DNA of 64,000 nt from Hermatobates lingyangjiaoensis (lineage: Eukaryota; Arthropoda; Insecta; Hemiptera; Hermatobatidae): assembly GCA_026182355.1 (NCBI GenBank), contig JAPFBL010000326.1, forward strand, positions 310,001 to 374,000, read 5' to 3'. The notes beneath the pieces are model-generated. The model saw nothing but the letters and a program-made list of their open reading frames with translations. It was not told where the DNA came from and did not search any database. The position numbers and the translations under genes are program-made. Positions 48,169 to 61,400 of the stretch are shown here, piece by piece; within the stretch, counting starts at the first letter, position 1, and each line of letters starts with the position of its first letter.

Positions 48169-48208
48169 AAGAACCTGATGATGACCCATGGGGCCGAAAG
48201 CGTGTTAT
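48169..48208 (+). ncRNA. Hammerhead-like motif upstream of PLE start codon (48282)
   Basis: AAC, CUGAUGA, U, GACCC/GGGCC (one mismatch), GAA, AGCG, U, GUU. Stem I AAC/GUU. Confidence 0.5.
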
Positions 48209-48281
48209 CATAGTTTAATCTAGTGTAGTGTTTAATTAAATATAGTTATCCCCAGTGAAGTGGTTATTTCCAGCCTTCTGA

Positions 48282-48398
48282 ATGTCGTATGCTAGTTTGC
48301 TTTGGCAATTATCACCTGCTCAAAAGAAAATTGTAAGGAAAATAAAAGCTATATGTAAGAAAGTCGTGAATGCAGAATCTGCCATCAAATTCAATAAT
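48282..48398 (+). pseudogene. PLE-type ORF N-terminal fragment running into ATATAT
   Basis: ATG-initiated MSYASLLWQLSPAQKKIVRK, then KKVVNAESAIKFNN, ending at ATATAT. The same block recurs across the window with the consensus RK.E...KKVVNAE.A..FNN.CL.EDLLP.YTN. A hammerhead-like motif lies 80 bases upstream of this ATG. I assign it to the N-terminal region of a Penelope-like ORF by context; the protein block itself is not one I can name independently. Confidence 0.6.
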
Positions 48399-48672
48399 AT
48401 ATATATTCATATATTTCGGGAGCAGAGTTTCCTTGATACATTTTCCATTAAATTCTTTCTGTATCCTTCTTCTTGTCACTTTTTTGGATAAATTTTCATC
48501 TAGCTTTCGTATTGGAGTTTCAAATTTTTAGGTTTATCAAACAACAATGCTTCAATGTTTTATTTACAATTCTTATTATTATTAATAACTATTTACTAAA
48601 ATAACATTTCACAATCAGCTAACATGTTTTTAACGGAGGTCTCCTCCACAATCACACACCTATTTATACACA

Positions 48673-48704
<32 letters not shown>

Positions 48705-48711
<7 letters not shown>

Positions 48712-48845
48712 TGTAATTAGGTAGCAGTTCTTCATTAATACATACACAATTAAATTTCTTGCCAATTTCTCTATGGATGATATTTCGATTTAGCTTCTCG
48801 AGTTTTCTGATCTCACACTTCCATTCAATTGGTACTAAGTGTAAT
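48705..48845 (-). pseudogene. PLE-type N-terminal fragment, inverted partner of 49387
   Basis: HLVPIEWKCEIRKLEKLNR ... REIGKKFNCVCINEELLPNY, then TNI, joined to (TA)n. Homologous to 49387-49530 but truncated at the later junction. Confidence 0.5.
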
Positions 48846-49315
48846 AAATAACTTAGTCATTTAAGGTTAGTCGAACATTGGTTCGACTACTACAACTTTG
48901 TCCCGACCATACACTCAATATCCATAAAGTCAAACTCACACTAGAGATGTGAGTAAACAACACAGAGGTGCTATACTATGAAGAGAAAGAAACAAGCTAA
49001 TGGTATTGGAAGCCCTAAACATTTTAGAACGAAGACCTAACATTTATCATCAAACTGCAAGCTTCAACAATATGTTAAAGCTATATACGGGACAGGCACA
49101 GCAGAGACAGCAGTTTGAGTTGCAGAGCGATACCCTAGGAACATTACAATGAAAGCACAACATTGACAGTGTAAAATCCAGTGCAACCTGCAAATTTATG
49201 TTTATTATGTAGTTTTATCTTTTTTATTGGTAATTTGAAGCTGTTTTATACTAAGTGGAATATAATTTTTATTTTTGTTAGTAACTTTTCTTCAATTATT
49301 TTATCTTTTGTTACA

Positions 49316-49355
49316 CCCTGATGATGGTCAGTGATGACTGAAACGTTGGATTTAA
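49316..49355 (+). ncRNA. Hammerhead-like motif upstream of PLE-type coding fragment (49387)
   Basis: CC, CUGAUGA, U, GGUCAGUGAUGACU, GAA, ACGU, U, GG. Intact core, two-pair stem I. Confidence 0.5.
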
Positions 49356-49386
49356 ATTTTTAAATGTATGTTAACTAAATATTACA

Positions 49387-49530
49387 TGGAATTTACAAGG
49401 AAATCTTTTGGTGATTTATTACACTTAGTACCAAATGAATGGAAGTGTGAGATCAGAAAACGCGAGAAGCTAAATCGAAAAATCATCCATAGAGAAATTG
49501 GCAAGAAATTTAATTGTGTATCTATATATT
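49387..49530 (+). pseudogene. PLE-type N-terminal fragment preceded by hammerhead-like motif
   Basis: MEFTRKSFGDLLHLVPNEWK, then KREKLNRKIIHREIGKKFNC, ending at CTATATA. A strong hammerhead-like motif sits at 49316-49355. Mirror partner: 48705-48845 minus. Confidence 0.5.
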
Positions 49531-49588
49531 GTATTATGACTACATCATTTAAAATGCTATAATACACTAGGATGGAGTATAAGTTACA

Positions 49589-49594
49589 TTTATT
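49589..49594 (-). promoter_or_regulatory. Candidate poly(A) signal of gene 1
   Basis: AATAAA on the minus strand, about 35 nt downstream of the gene 1 stop codon. In DNA this A+T-rich the hexamer is frequent by chance, so position is the main support. Confidence 0.4.
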
Positions 49595-49628
49595 TTGATT
49601 CAGTGTAGCAACTAATATTTTTTGTGAT

Positions 49629-50025
49629 TTAAATTATTTGATAATGGATAAAATCGTTGAAATTTTTTTGAAAAGTATCAACAAAAAGAGGATTGGTTAA
49701 GAGTTTTAAGGATTCTCCATCTCCTTCTAACATGTTGTTTAAGTCAACAGGCAAAGAAGGGTTGACAACCAATGGGAAGATACTTGTTGATGCGACTAAA
49801 CCCCATAGGGACATCCGGCGAACTTCTTGTTTTGCCTCTTCAACTGTTGGACATTTAATATTGGGGCAGTTAAGTTCTTTTAAAGTCATTGATAAAGAAT
49901 CACAATAGCTTGATAGAAGTTCGTTTAAATGAAGTTCTCTTGTATCATATAGAAGTGATGTATAGAGGAAGTAAACTAAATCCCAACTATAGTATCCATA
50001 ATGGCTCAGCTGGAAGTCAATAAAT
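49629..50025 (-). CDS. Gene 1 exon 5, C-terminal exon (residues 268-399)
   Basis: The acceptor is TTTTCTTTCAG at 50026. The exon opens with VFIDFQLSHYG, where DFQ is the DFG-like metal-binding motif of this family, then SWDLVYFLYTS, and ends in TAA at 49629-49631. All residues expected of an active enzyme are present. Confidence 0.92.
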
Positions 50026-50836
50026 CTGAAAGAAAAGATCAAAATTGTATATTATTTCATTCAATGATAAAATAACATGAACAAAAAATTACTGAAAAGT
50101 CAATATCTTATGATGGGGAATTTCAAACGTTACGTGTCCGCACGATAAAAGAATTTATTATCAGAACTAATTCGTTTCTAACATTTAGTGTTCCTTTTTC
50201 AGGGTTACAACTGCACTGTTTGGGGTGTTACTGCAACAGGGACCTGAGAGGCCTTCCTGTTGCAATAACACTTTCAACAGTGCAGATGTAAACCTGAAGA
50301 ACACTAAGTGTTCGAAACGAGTTGTTAGAAACGTTTTTATATTAAACTCTTTTTTGTGTTGAAATGTAATAATTGAAATTTCCCATTATGAGTTGCTCGA
50401 AAATTTCGTTGTTTCTATTATATACTATATATACTACTGATATTGATTCATGGTAAATACTTAGTATTATGTAGTATTCTTCATTCTTGAGGTATTTATA
50501 AAAATAATTACCTACTTTAATAGGGTTGACTTGTAACAGTGGAATAAATAGTATGTTTTTTGTTGGAACAAATGCAGTGATTTTGCGACTCACGGAGTAA
50601 GAACGGTTTGAAAGTTCTAGATCTTTTATAAGGTGAAAGTCTTATCTGCGGTATACTTTGGGAGCCTCGCTCTCACTCTCTCTCTCTCTCCCTCTCTCCC
50701 CTCACTCACCATTTCATATTGTAGTTTGATCATTGATTGTTATTTCACGTGTTTATGTGAAATCTTGTTTTATATATATATGTAAAGATTAAACATGTTT
50801 ATATAAAGATGTAAACTATTACCGTTCGTTTCAATT

Positions 50837-50872
<36 letters not shown>

Positions 50873-51083
50873 TGTGACACATAGACAGAAACTTAACAAA
50901 GACTCACTTTTAAATATTTCGACCGTAATGGTGGTCGTCCTGAGGAAAAGAAGTGAAGATCAATTTGATCAATTGAAGTTAAAAAAAAAAGAAGATCAAT
51001 TCCTTTCCATTATAATATATAATCTTCTTCTGAATACCTCTCTCTCTCTCCCTCTCTCCCCCCACCCCTCTCTCTCTCTCTTT

Positions 51084-51118
<35 letters not shown>

Positions 51119-51422
51119 ACTCACCATTTCATATTGTGGTTTGATCTTGATTGTTATTTCACGTGTGTATGTGAAATCTTGTTTTATATATATATATATA
51201 AGTAAAGATTATAAAGATATAAACTATGACCGTTCGTTTTAATTCTTATATATATATATGAATAATAATCAAAATAATGTATATATATATACACTTAAAA
51301 TAGACTCTGACACATAGACAGAAACTTAACAAAGACTAACTTTTCAATATTTCGACCGTAATGGTGGTCGTTCTCTGGAGAAGAAGTGAATTGTCGGAGG
51401 GACGACAGTCAACACAGATACG

Positions 51423-51470
<48 letters not shown>

Positions 51471-54400
51471 TAATATATATAAACTAGAATTTAAAAAAAG
51501 AACCCATAGAAAGGAAACCACTGAACTCACTACTATATTTCGATGTCCTCGTCTTCAGGAAAAGAAGTGAATCGCTCCAAAGGCTGATAACGACTGTTAT
51601 ATATATATAACTGTTATATATATATATATAACGACTTATATATATATAACGACTTATATATTATATATATATAAGAATAAAATGAAGGTAGCACAGAGAT
51701 AGACAAAGGCATAACTCACTCATGATTTGGTTTTGTACTGTTATTGAATTTATTTGATGTTATATTTCTTCTTATTTCATACAAAACTTGAAAAAAAACC
51801 CTTAGAACAACGTATCAAATGATACAAGAAAAGAACACGTAGAAATAACACGCGACTCACTTCAATATTCTGACCTCGTCGTCATCAAGAGAAGGAGAAG
51901 AAAAGAGGAAGTGGAGTTCTGCTCGGCTGGTGTGGTTAGTTGCTGTTTGTCAGCCGAGTAGAACTTCTCTTCTTCTTCTTGAGATGCTGATGAGGTCGAA
52001 ATATTAGTAAGTTGTGTGTTGTTTCTTCTTATTTAATGTTATATGGGTTGCTTTTTTTTTTAAGAAATATTCTAAAACATAAACTGATGAGAATCAGCTT
52101 ACACGAGTGCTGAAGGAATTGACGCTCCATTGCGATACTTAAACATGAAGTTGTTGACCCAAGTGTCTCCATGGCACGGCACTTTGATTACATTATCACC
52201 GCTCTCGTTCAGCTTGCACAGGTCTGCAGTAACTGTTTCCGCTAATTTCTCCAACTTTTCTGCCGGTTTAGCCCTGTGGAATATTATATGCATATACATA
52301 ACGGAATTGCATAAATAACTATCTGTACAACACTAAAAACCTGAAAAATTCTTTTTTTTTTTTAGTTGCATTTTTTCAAAAAAAGTTTCTACCCAAAATA
52401 AATGTTACTCAGTTATAGAAAGAATTGCAACCGTTATATATATATATATATGAACCATATATGAAGGTTTGGTCTACCTTCAAACAATATAACACTTTTA
52501 AGCCGACGTTTCGATTATATTTTTTGACATCTTCATGGCTTGGTATTTTACTATTGCGAGGAACTAGCTACATAACGTCGGCTTAAAGGTGTTGTATTGT
52601 TTGAAGCTATACCAAACCTCGATAAAAAGGAAAGTGTTCATATTATGTAGTCGAGATGAGAAAACATTATATATATATTAGACTACCCGTAACTCTTTGT
52701 GTCCCTCAAAAATTATAACAATAGTCACTGAGATAAATTCACTGAACATGATTGAGAGGGATAATTTTAATTGTTGTTTCTTGTTATTAAGACACGGAAA
52801 GATTTTTATATGGCCAAGCTTTTGATGCAGTATTCTTAACATGATTCAAGATATATACTACAGTATATATTACAAGATATATTACACAGTAAGTATATTT
52901 AGCAAAATAAAAATAATTTAAAAGTAAAAAAAATATTTGTTTATCATATAAATAAATAAAACATCAACTCTGGTTATATACACAATGAAATATATTTAAA
53001 AAAAAACTAAACTTATAAATTAAAATATCCAATTTATTTACGAAACATAAAATAAAATTAATGAAAGGAATGTGTCTTTATAGTATTATTTCAGAACATT
53101 TGTATTTTATCTGACAGTTGTGTTCAAGTTTGTTTCTAAAATTATTCATTTTTAACCTCTAATGTAGTAGTTTATTATATATTTGTTGCATTTATTGATA
53201 ATAAATTTGCAGTACTGTCATCAACGAGCACGCAAGCCTCTGAGCTATTCTGGCTCCATGCTTTTATTTTATTACCAGTGTTTATATTTCGCAAATTTTA
53301 AATTAAATTTTTTTTGGTTTCATTTATATCTAATACATTTTCACCACTATCATCGGTGAGCACGCAAGCGACTGGCTACCCTGGATCAATGCCTTTACTT
53401 TATTACCATTGTATATATTGTTCAAATTTTAAATTCAAAAATTTTTTTTTTGTTTCAATTATTTTTAATACATTAGTGCTACTGTCATTGGCGAGCACGC
53501 AAGCCAGTGGGCTACCCTGGTTTCATGCCTTTAGTTTATTACCATGTTTATATTACACAAATATTAAATTAAAACAAAATTTTGTTACATTTATATATAA
53601 TACATTTGCACTACTATCATCAGCGAGCATGCAAGACACTTGCTACCCTGGCTCAAATTTTGGGAATATAGTGATAATTTTCTTTTATTTAACATTATTC
53701 TGGCAATAAATAATATATATTTAATTTCAGGTCTCTATCTCCACGGAAAATGGGCGAACAAACTAACAAACAAACAAACAAAGTCCCAAACTTTATAAAT
53801 AGAGATATACGATTGGTCTCCAACCGTCGCTTCACAAGTGCGCTTGATTTCAACTCTCCTGATGATGGTTCAACCGAAAATTAGAGACTGTAAGTGTGTT
53901 TGAATCTTTATTCTGTGTCTATAGTTTAATGTGAAACATATACATAATTTTTTTGTCTTTAGGGTTGAGGTTTTTTGATTAAAATTACTCCTTTGCCGAC
54001 GATTAGACATATACTTATATCATCTTCAGGTCTACAGTATGTTCTTTTTACAATTTGCATTGTTATTACTACACTTTTGTTTATTTATTTTACCTTTGAC
54101 TTTTTTACATACAGGTTAATAGAAAGGTAGTACATAACATATAACAGTATAGAACATACAATGTTGCAAAAGGAATAGATTTCCAAGGTAGGATTGATCT
54201 TTAAACTTTTGAAATAATCTAAAAGCAATAAAATATAATAAAAAAATTTTTATGTAATATGAAAATCCATGGTAATAATACCAGATGTATGAAATCACTA
54301 CATTTCTATTAACCCGTAAGTAAAAATGACAAATGTAAAAAAATAACGTAAAATATATTTAGTAATAATAATAGCCCTAATTATAAAAAAACATGCTGTA

Positions 54401-57400
54401 GCCCTGAATATGACATAAATATATGTCGAAACGTCGGCAAAAAGAATAATTTTAATCAATAAGCTTTCAACCCTAAACAAACAGAAAATCTATGTCATAT
54501 GAATATTCGGTCAAGAAAACAAATCGTGATTTATATATATGAAAAATTAATAATCAACAATAACTCTTGATATAAAATATGAATTAAAGAACCACAATAA
54601 ACAAATATATATTAGTTATAATGCACTAAGGCCTTTCGTTACAGCATCATCAGAGAGCTAAATGAACCAAAGAAAAAATGTAATAACAAGTTAATCTGCT
54701 TGATTTAAGTCTTCAGGATTGTTGGCATCCCTGCTTGAATTTAATGTTCCTAAAATTGAAGGAGTCTTGATCTGTTTACTTATTTCTTTTATCAATATTT
54801 CATCCAGTTTGCAAAGTCCCGAACTATTGTTCAATAAATTTTCCATAGAGTCCATAGAAAGTGAACTCATAAAGAACTTCTATGGAAATTTCTTGAACAA
54901 TAGTCCGGGACTTTACGAACTGAATGAAATATTGATTAAAGAAATAAATAAGCAGATCAAGATTCCTTCAATTTTAGGAACATTAAATTCAGGCAGGGAT
55001 GCCAACAATCATGAAGACTTCAATCAAGCAGGTTAACTTGTTATTATATTTTTTGTTTAGTTCATTTAGCTCTCTGATGATGTTGTAACGAAAGGCCTTA
55101 GTGCATTGTATCTGATGTATATTTGTTTATTGTGGCTGTTTATTATATATATATATATATAATATATTATAAATAAAATATCTTATGGGTGTGTGCAAGT
55201 GTAAGTATGTCCACATGCGATTGTGCATTTGTGAGTGTCATGGGTGTACATTTATGATGTTAGCTGTACAGTTTATGTTATGTTTTATTTAACAGCTGTT
55301 TATGCACTTTATCACTATTTATTTCGGCCTTAAATTATTTCAATGATATAGACAGTAACGTGACAGTAATGATAATGTGGTCGATAATATTTGCATTAAG
55401 TACACAGATATAACAATCAATTTGATTACTATTGTTAGATGATAAATATATATCTGCATAGAATTTACATCGATTCCGGAGTAGGTGAATAAACAGGCAC
55501 CTTTAACTGAATTAATTAAACCAGTAATTGTTTTAGAAATACTTATTTCTACTTGGTGAAATTATTTGAAGTTGTTACCATTTTTGGGGCCATTCCTTTT
55601 TCATGACTTTACTTAATTTTAGTAAACTGTTAACTAAAACAGTTTCAGAAGCTTGTCCAGCGAGAAGGAATTGGTTAGGCGACATATTGTCTGCTTTTAA
55701 AAGGCCTTTTTCAACAGCAGCTTTACCAATTCCGTGAAAACGACCAAGTTCTGTTAGAAGGAATTTGGCATGAGGCAGGTCTAAACCGGTTTTGCGATCG
55801 GCCAATCGATACCCGTCTTCCTGGAAAAAATAAAATAAAAATTATAGTATATTATTATAGATGCCATACTGTAGTATACTACAGTATATAGTGCAATGTT
55901 AAATAATGGTATAATTAATTATCATATCAATAAACTTAATAATAATTTTAATTATTGATTCAGTTTATTACTGAAATAAATTAATTATTTTGTTAACATA
56001 AGTTTTTTAGCAATGTAGGCATTTTGGGCATAATGCCTCAATATACGGCGTAAGTCTTATAGGTATAAATACATTAGATCACAACTGATACTATATTATA
56101 GTATAGTAGTATATATTCTATAATATATACCTCATTAAAAAGAACGTTGCCCCTAGTGGATCCATCCAGCTCTACCAATAGCTGCATTGGCTTTATATCC
56201 ACAATTTCTTTGAACCAGGGGCAAAAAGGCCACTGACCTTACCTGTAGCTGAGCAGGTTCAGTAGGACCATTGGCCCAGAGTTTGATCCGAAACTCTTAA
56301 AATAAGATGGTTCTATTGGTGGTGGTGGCCTATGGAGGGGTTCTCTCTCCATACCACCAACTGAGGTTGGACTCGTAGTGATTATTGGTTCTCACCCAAG
56401 TTGGGTAGACTCTTGTGGTCACTGTGTGAGAAGCAGTAACTTCGCGGGAGGATGCCTGCTTAGCGTCCAGGTTCAGTAGGACGTTTGGTCCGGAGTTTGA
56501 TCCGAAGCTCTTAAAACAAGTCGGTACTACGGGCGGTAGGGACCCCCTAGAGGGTATACTCTTCAGTCCGCCTCAGAGGTCAGACTCTGGCTGTTGGTTC
56601 TCATCCAAGTTAGGCAGACCCTAATGATCGCTGTGTGAGAAGCAGTAACTTTTCGGAAGTATACCTTCTTGGGATACTGGGGAGATAGAAACCCCCAATT
56701 AATTGGTGATGAAATTGTGAAAAATTTAAAATTTTGAAAAAAAAAAATCATTTACATGTTTAACTCTCGAGCTATTTAGCAACTTTTTGTGTGGTATTTA
56801 TTAATGATCATCAGAAAAAAATATATTAATTATTTACCACAAGGATTTTATTTTATAACGCGTTTCGAACACTTAGTGATCATCATCAGGTACAACATCC
56901 ATTGTGTAAACATACCTGCCCCACTCCTCCCTTGTCAATTTATTTTGTTTCCAATAGTATATCAACTCCCCCAATCTCTGAACACCGCCTTACTGAAGTA
57001 GATGTACCTGATGATGATCACTAAGTTTTTGAAACGTGTTGTAAAATAAAATTCTTGTCGTAAAGATTTAATATATTTTCCCTCACTATCATTAACATTT
57101 TTGTTTAAATTGTTTTTAATCGAGATTTCTATTCCTTAGTTTCGCAAATAAAGATAATTTATCTTAATACTCAATAACAAATGTATTTACAGCTTAAACT
57201 GCTGTCATAAATCTTATGATTTCCTACAGTTAACAATTAATTTATTGTCAACTTTTTTAAACAGTATAACACCCAGAGAAAACATAACTAAACAAACAAA
57301 ATCTAATAATAAACTTAAAAGAAAACACAAATTATTGAATAAGTATATTTTAATTTAATAGTCGTATATTGAGTAAAATATATTTTTATCGATTATTCTA

Positions 57401-58414
57401 ATATAAGGGAGACTTTGGAAAACCCTTTGGGCAATAGAGAATAAATATTGAAAACTGTTTCCGAAGCCTATCGAATCGAAACTATCATTATTCATCCTCA
57501 GCCATTTGCTATCAATCAAAACATTGTTAAAACATCTTAGAGTTACTAACGCTTGGAAATACTTTCAAAAAAAAAAATCAACAGAATCATTTATAACAAA
57601 ACACTTATGTTTTTTCTACTTATATATTAAATTTATTCAGTTTATCCCAAGATTTGGTCCAATTTTAAACAATTCGTAAAACATCTTAACGTCAACGTTT
57701 TCGTCTTTAGTTTAAAACATCTTCAGGGCTACATCAATAACAAAATTAATGCTATAACATGAATCATCATAATTTACGTTATTTATATGAATATGTGAAT
57801 TTAATATATTTTTTGTACAAAAATACAAAATATGTAAAATACATATTATATATATGAATATGTATTCACATATAAATATATATATATAATTATATATATA
57901 TCGACCTCACTGGTCATCTTCAGGTTTAACAAACTATTATACTATAATAACAAATAATAAAAGAAATAAACGAATAAAAAGAGCTTATTAAATTCAAAAA
58001 CAATTATAAAAATAGTTTAACGATAACAGTGATAATAGAAAGTCAACATACTCTTTGTATAATATGAATTATATATATATATATGATCAAACCACAAAAA
58101 GAAATGGGAAAACATGACTAAGATCTTTCAACCGTAACAAGCGGTCTAACGAAGACCGCTTGTTACGGTTGAAAGATCTTAGTCTTGTTTTCCCATTTCT
58201 TTTTGTGGTTTGATCATTGATTGTTATTTCACGTGTTTATGTGAAATCTTTTTATACATATGTATATGAAAATGGGAAAAGAAGACTAAGATCTTGTTGG
58301 GTTTTTGACTCTGACAAAGACCGCTTGTTACGGTTGGATGATCTTAGCCTTGTTTTCCCATTTTCATATTGTGGTTTGATCATTGATTGTTATTTCACGT
58401 GTTTATGTGGCACC

Positions 58415-58448
<34 letters not shown>

Positions 58449-61400
58449 TTATGTATATGAATTATACATTCATATTGCAAACATTTTTCAAAGTACATAA
58501 TACAAAAATTCAGACATGAATAGGTATTTATTTGTCTATTTGTTCTGTTTGTTTAGTTGTATTCAGAGTTCAACGGTTTATTTAATTAGGTTTTTTTTGT
58601 GTTACTGAGAAGAATTTGACTTTCATACTTTTGTTTAATAGCATGTAATTAAATTATTCTTTCAGGTTGGTCATGAAACATATGGCATTATAACCCATAT
58701 TGTCTATTGTTACTAGTTACTAGTGGTCTACTACTTACTACTTACTACTTACTGGTTACTACGCTAAGCAGTTGGAAACGTAGTTGAATCATTAGTAGAT
58801 GAAGAGAAACATTAGCAGATCATTTGGTCTGAGAGTTCTTAATTTAAAGTGACCTTCTTTTCCCTCTAATTCACCAACAGCAGTGATGAAAAAACTACTG
58901 TAAAAAGGTTCTTTGTTTTATGTTATGTATTTATTATACTTCTAACGTAGTGCAATCACTTATTATGTGGTATTTACTCATTGTAGGGTAAAACGTTAAT
59001 GAAATGGTCTCTACATATAGAAATTTAATCATATGAACAACGCGTTTCGAACACCTACTGTTCTTCCTCAAGCATTAACTAAGGGTGAGTATTATACTAA
59101 GGGTGAGAGTACCACTGACACTCACCCTTAGTTAATGCCTGAGGAAGAACACTACATGTTCGAAAGGCGTTGTTTATAACATTAAATTTTTATATGTGGA
59201 GACCATTTCATTAACGTTTTACCCTACAATTTATTATACAGTTATCTTCGCCCCTAGTGCGGCCATGCAGCTCTATCGCAAGCTGCATTGGCTTATATAT
59301 ATCCACAGGTTCTTTGAACCAGGGGCAAAAAAGGCCATTGACCTTATCTGTGGGTATGCAGGTTCAGTAGGACCTTTGGTTTGGAGTTTGATCCGAAACT
59401 CTTAAAATAAGTCGGTACCATGGGCGGTGGGGGCCTATGGAGGGATTCTCTCTCCATACCGCCAACTGAGGTTGGACTCGTAGTGGCTGTTGGTTTTCAT
59501 CCAAATTGGGGAGACCCTTATAGTTATTGTGTGAGAAGCAGTAACTTTGCGGGAGGATGCCTGCTTAGCATACTGGGGAGCTAGAGACCTCAAACCCTTA
59601 CCAGTGGGAACAGGCCTTGAACTCAGCTTAGACTGGAAAACTCGTACTTGCCTAGTAGAGGCTCGGACAGTTGACGGGAGCTCAGAGTGGGGACGATTAG
59701 ATACCACCCCTTCGAAGCCATTTATGTTCAAGCCAACGAGAGACCTTACAGGCTCTCATAACTAGCCCAGACAGATGGCGATAACTAGCCAATGAGAGAT
59801 TTACAATCTCTCTATATGAGTCGTTTCTCTTGAGGTACTAATACTTTTCACAATCACACCCTGATTGGGTTCGATTAACTAATAGTTGCAAGCCCTGGTC
59901 ACGAGGTAAGGGGCATTGGCATCTTCGGAGTGTATAACGGAGTTCAGAACACTAGGGTCGTCCTAAAACTATAAGGCATTATAGGTTAGCCTGACCACCA
60001 ATTTTACACTGTTACCTGTATAAGTACATAAAACATGGATCCACACACACACCCATACACACACACTAAAGACAATGTTAGAGAAATGAAAATACAAATT
60101 TTATACGCTTAAGACATGAATATTTTAATTTAACATCATGGTAATAAAATACCTTTAAGTCCTCCAGTAGCATGGAATTTGGATCAGCATGGTAACACTT
60201 TGGCCAAAGACGCTCGCCTAAATTAGGGTGTCTACACAAAACCTCTTCATAAACGGGTACTTCATTTTTATAGAACTACGACAAAAAAAACATACAATTA
60301 AACAATACTACAGATGATTTTTAATGAACAAATGATGTTAGTTGCATAAAATCTTAGAAATTAGAAGACAAATGTTTTCTTATATCTTTGAAAAGAAGAC
60401 ACAATTTTTTTTATTATTTTGCATAAAAGAATTATAATTACAGATGAGTAGCTCAATGACTCTTATAAGGTTTCTTAACAAGCGTTTATTATTCTTATTG
60501 CTTATTATTACTCTAGAAAGTGAAGGGTTCTTTCTTAGGCATTGTTTAAGATGGTTCTTTGCATTGATGAATGCTCGACAACTTATTAGACTATACATGC
60601 ATATTATTATTACCATTGAGATTAGTATGATTTATATTATTATTATGGCAAACCGTCATACTTTGTACCATGATGTTGGAGTCGTTGGAGCGTTTTCGGA
60701 CGTTGTCCATCTTCAATCGTTACTCAACAATGAAAGCGCTCCAACATCATGGAACGAGGTATGACGGTTTGCCATATTAATAATAGAAATTATCAGACTG
60801 TGCCCCACCGTTTAATCATTTTTCTTGCATAACCTACATGTTGTCTTCTCACCATGTTTTAGATGGATTCAAGTATTCTAACTCGAATCAAGATTGGTTC
60901 TACATGGCAAGAAATGATATGATTGATCTACCTCCATCCCTGTAGAACCTGCGGGTGCAATTCAGTAGTCTAGAAGACCGCAAACAAGTGCAGGTAAATA
61001 ATAGGTTATTATCATTATTATTATTTAAGTATTTTTCATGATTAAGATATTCGTTGAGCTTGTTAGATAACATCTTATTTGTTTTCATTTTACGAGTATA
61101 CAAGACTACCCATGACCCTTTGTGTAGCTTAGAAATTATAGCAATAGTTATTGAAATAAATTCACTGAACATGATTAACAGAGAGAATTATAAATTCTTG
61201 TTATTAAGGTACGGCAGCAGATTCTTATATGGCCCAAGCTTTTTATATAGTATTCTTAACATGATTCAAGATATATACACAGTCAGTATACTATTTAGCA
61301 AAATAAAAATCATTTAAAAGTAAAAACTCATTTATTTTATCATATAAATAAATTAAACATCAATTCATGTTATATACACAATGGAAAATATTTAAAACAA

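Noticed and set aside
53314..53709. 131-codon frame with repeated segments
   Set aside because: It translates the 132-bp satellite, whose period is near a multiple of three; no start context or homology.
59435..59765. Overlapping frames of 98 and 72 codons on opposite strands
   Set aside because: Both lie in dispersed family 1 copy d; no homology recognised and copies c and a do not preserve them.
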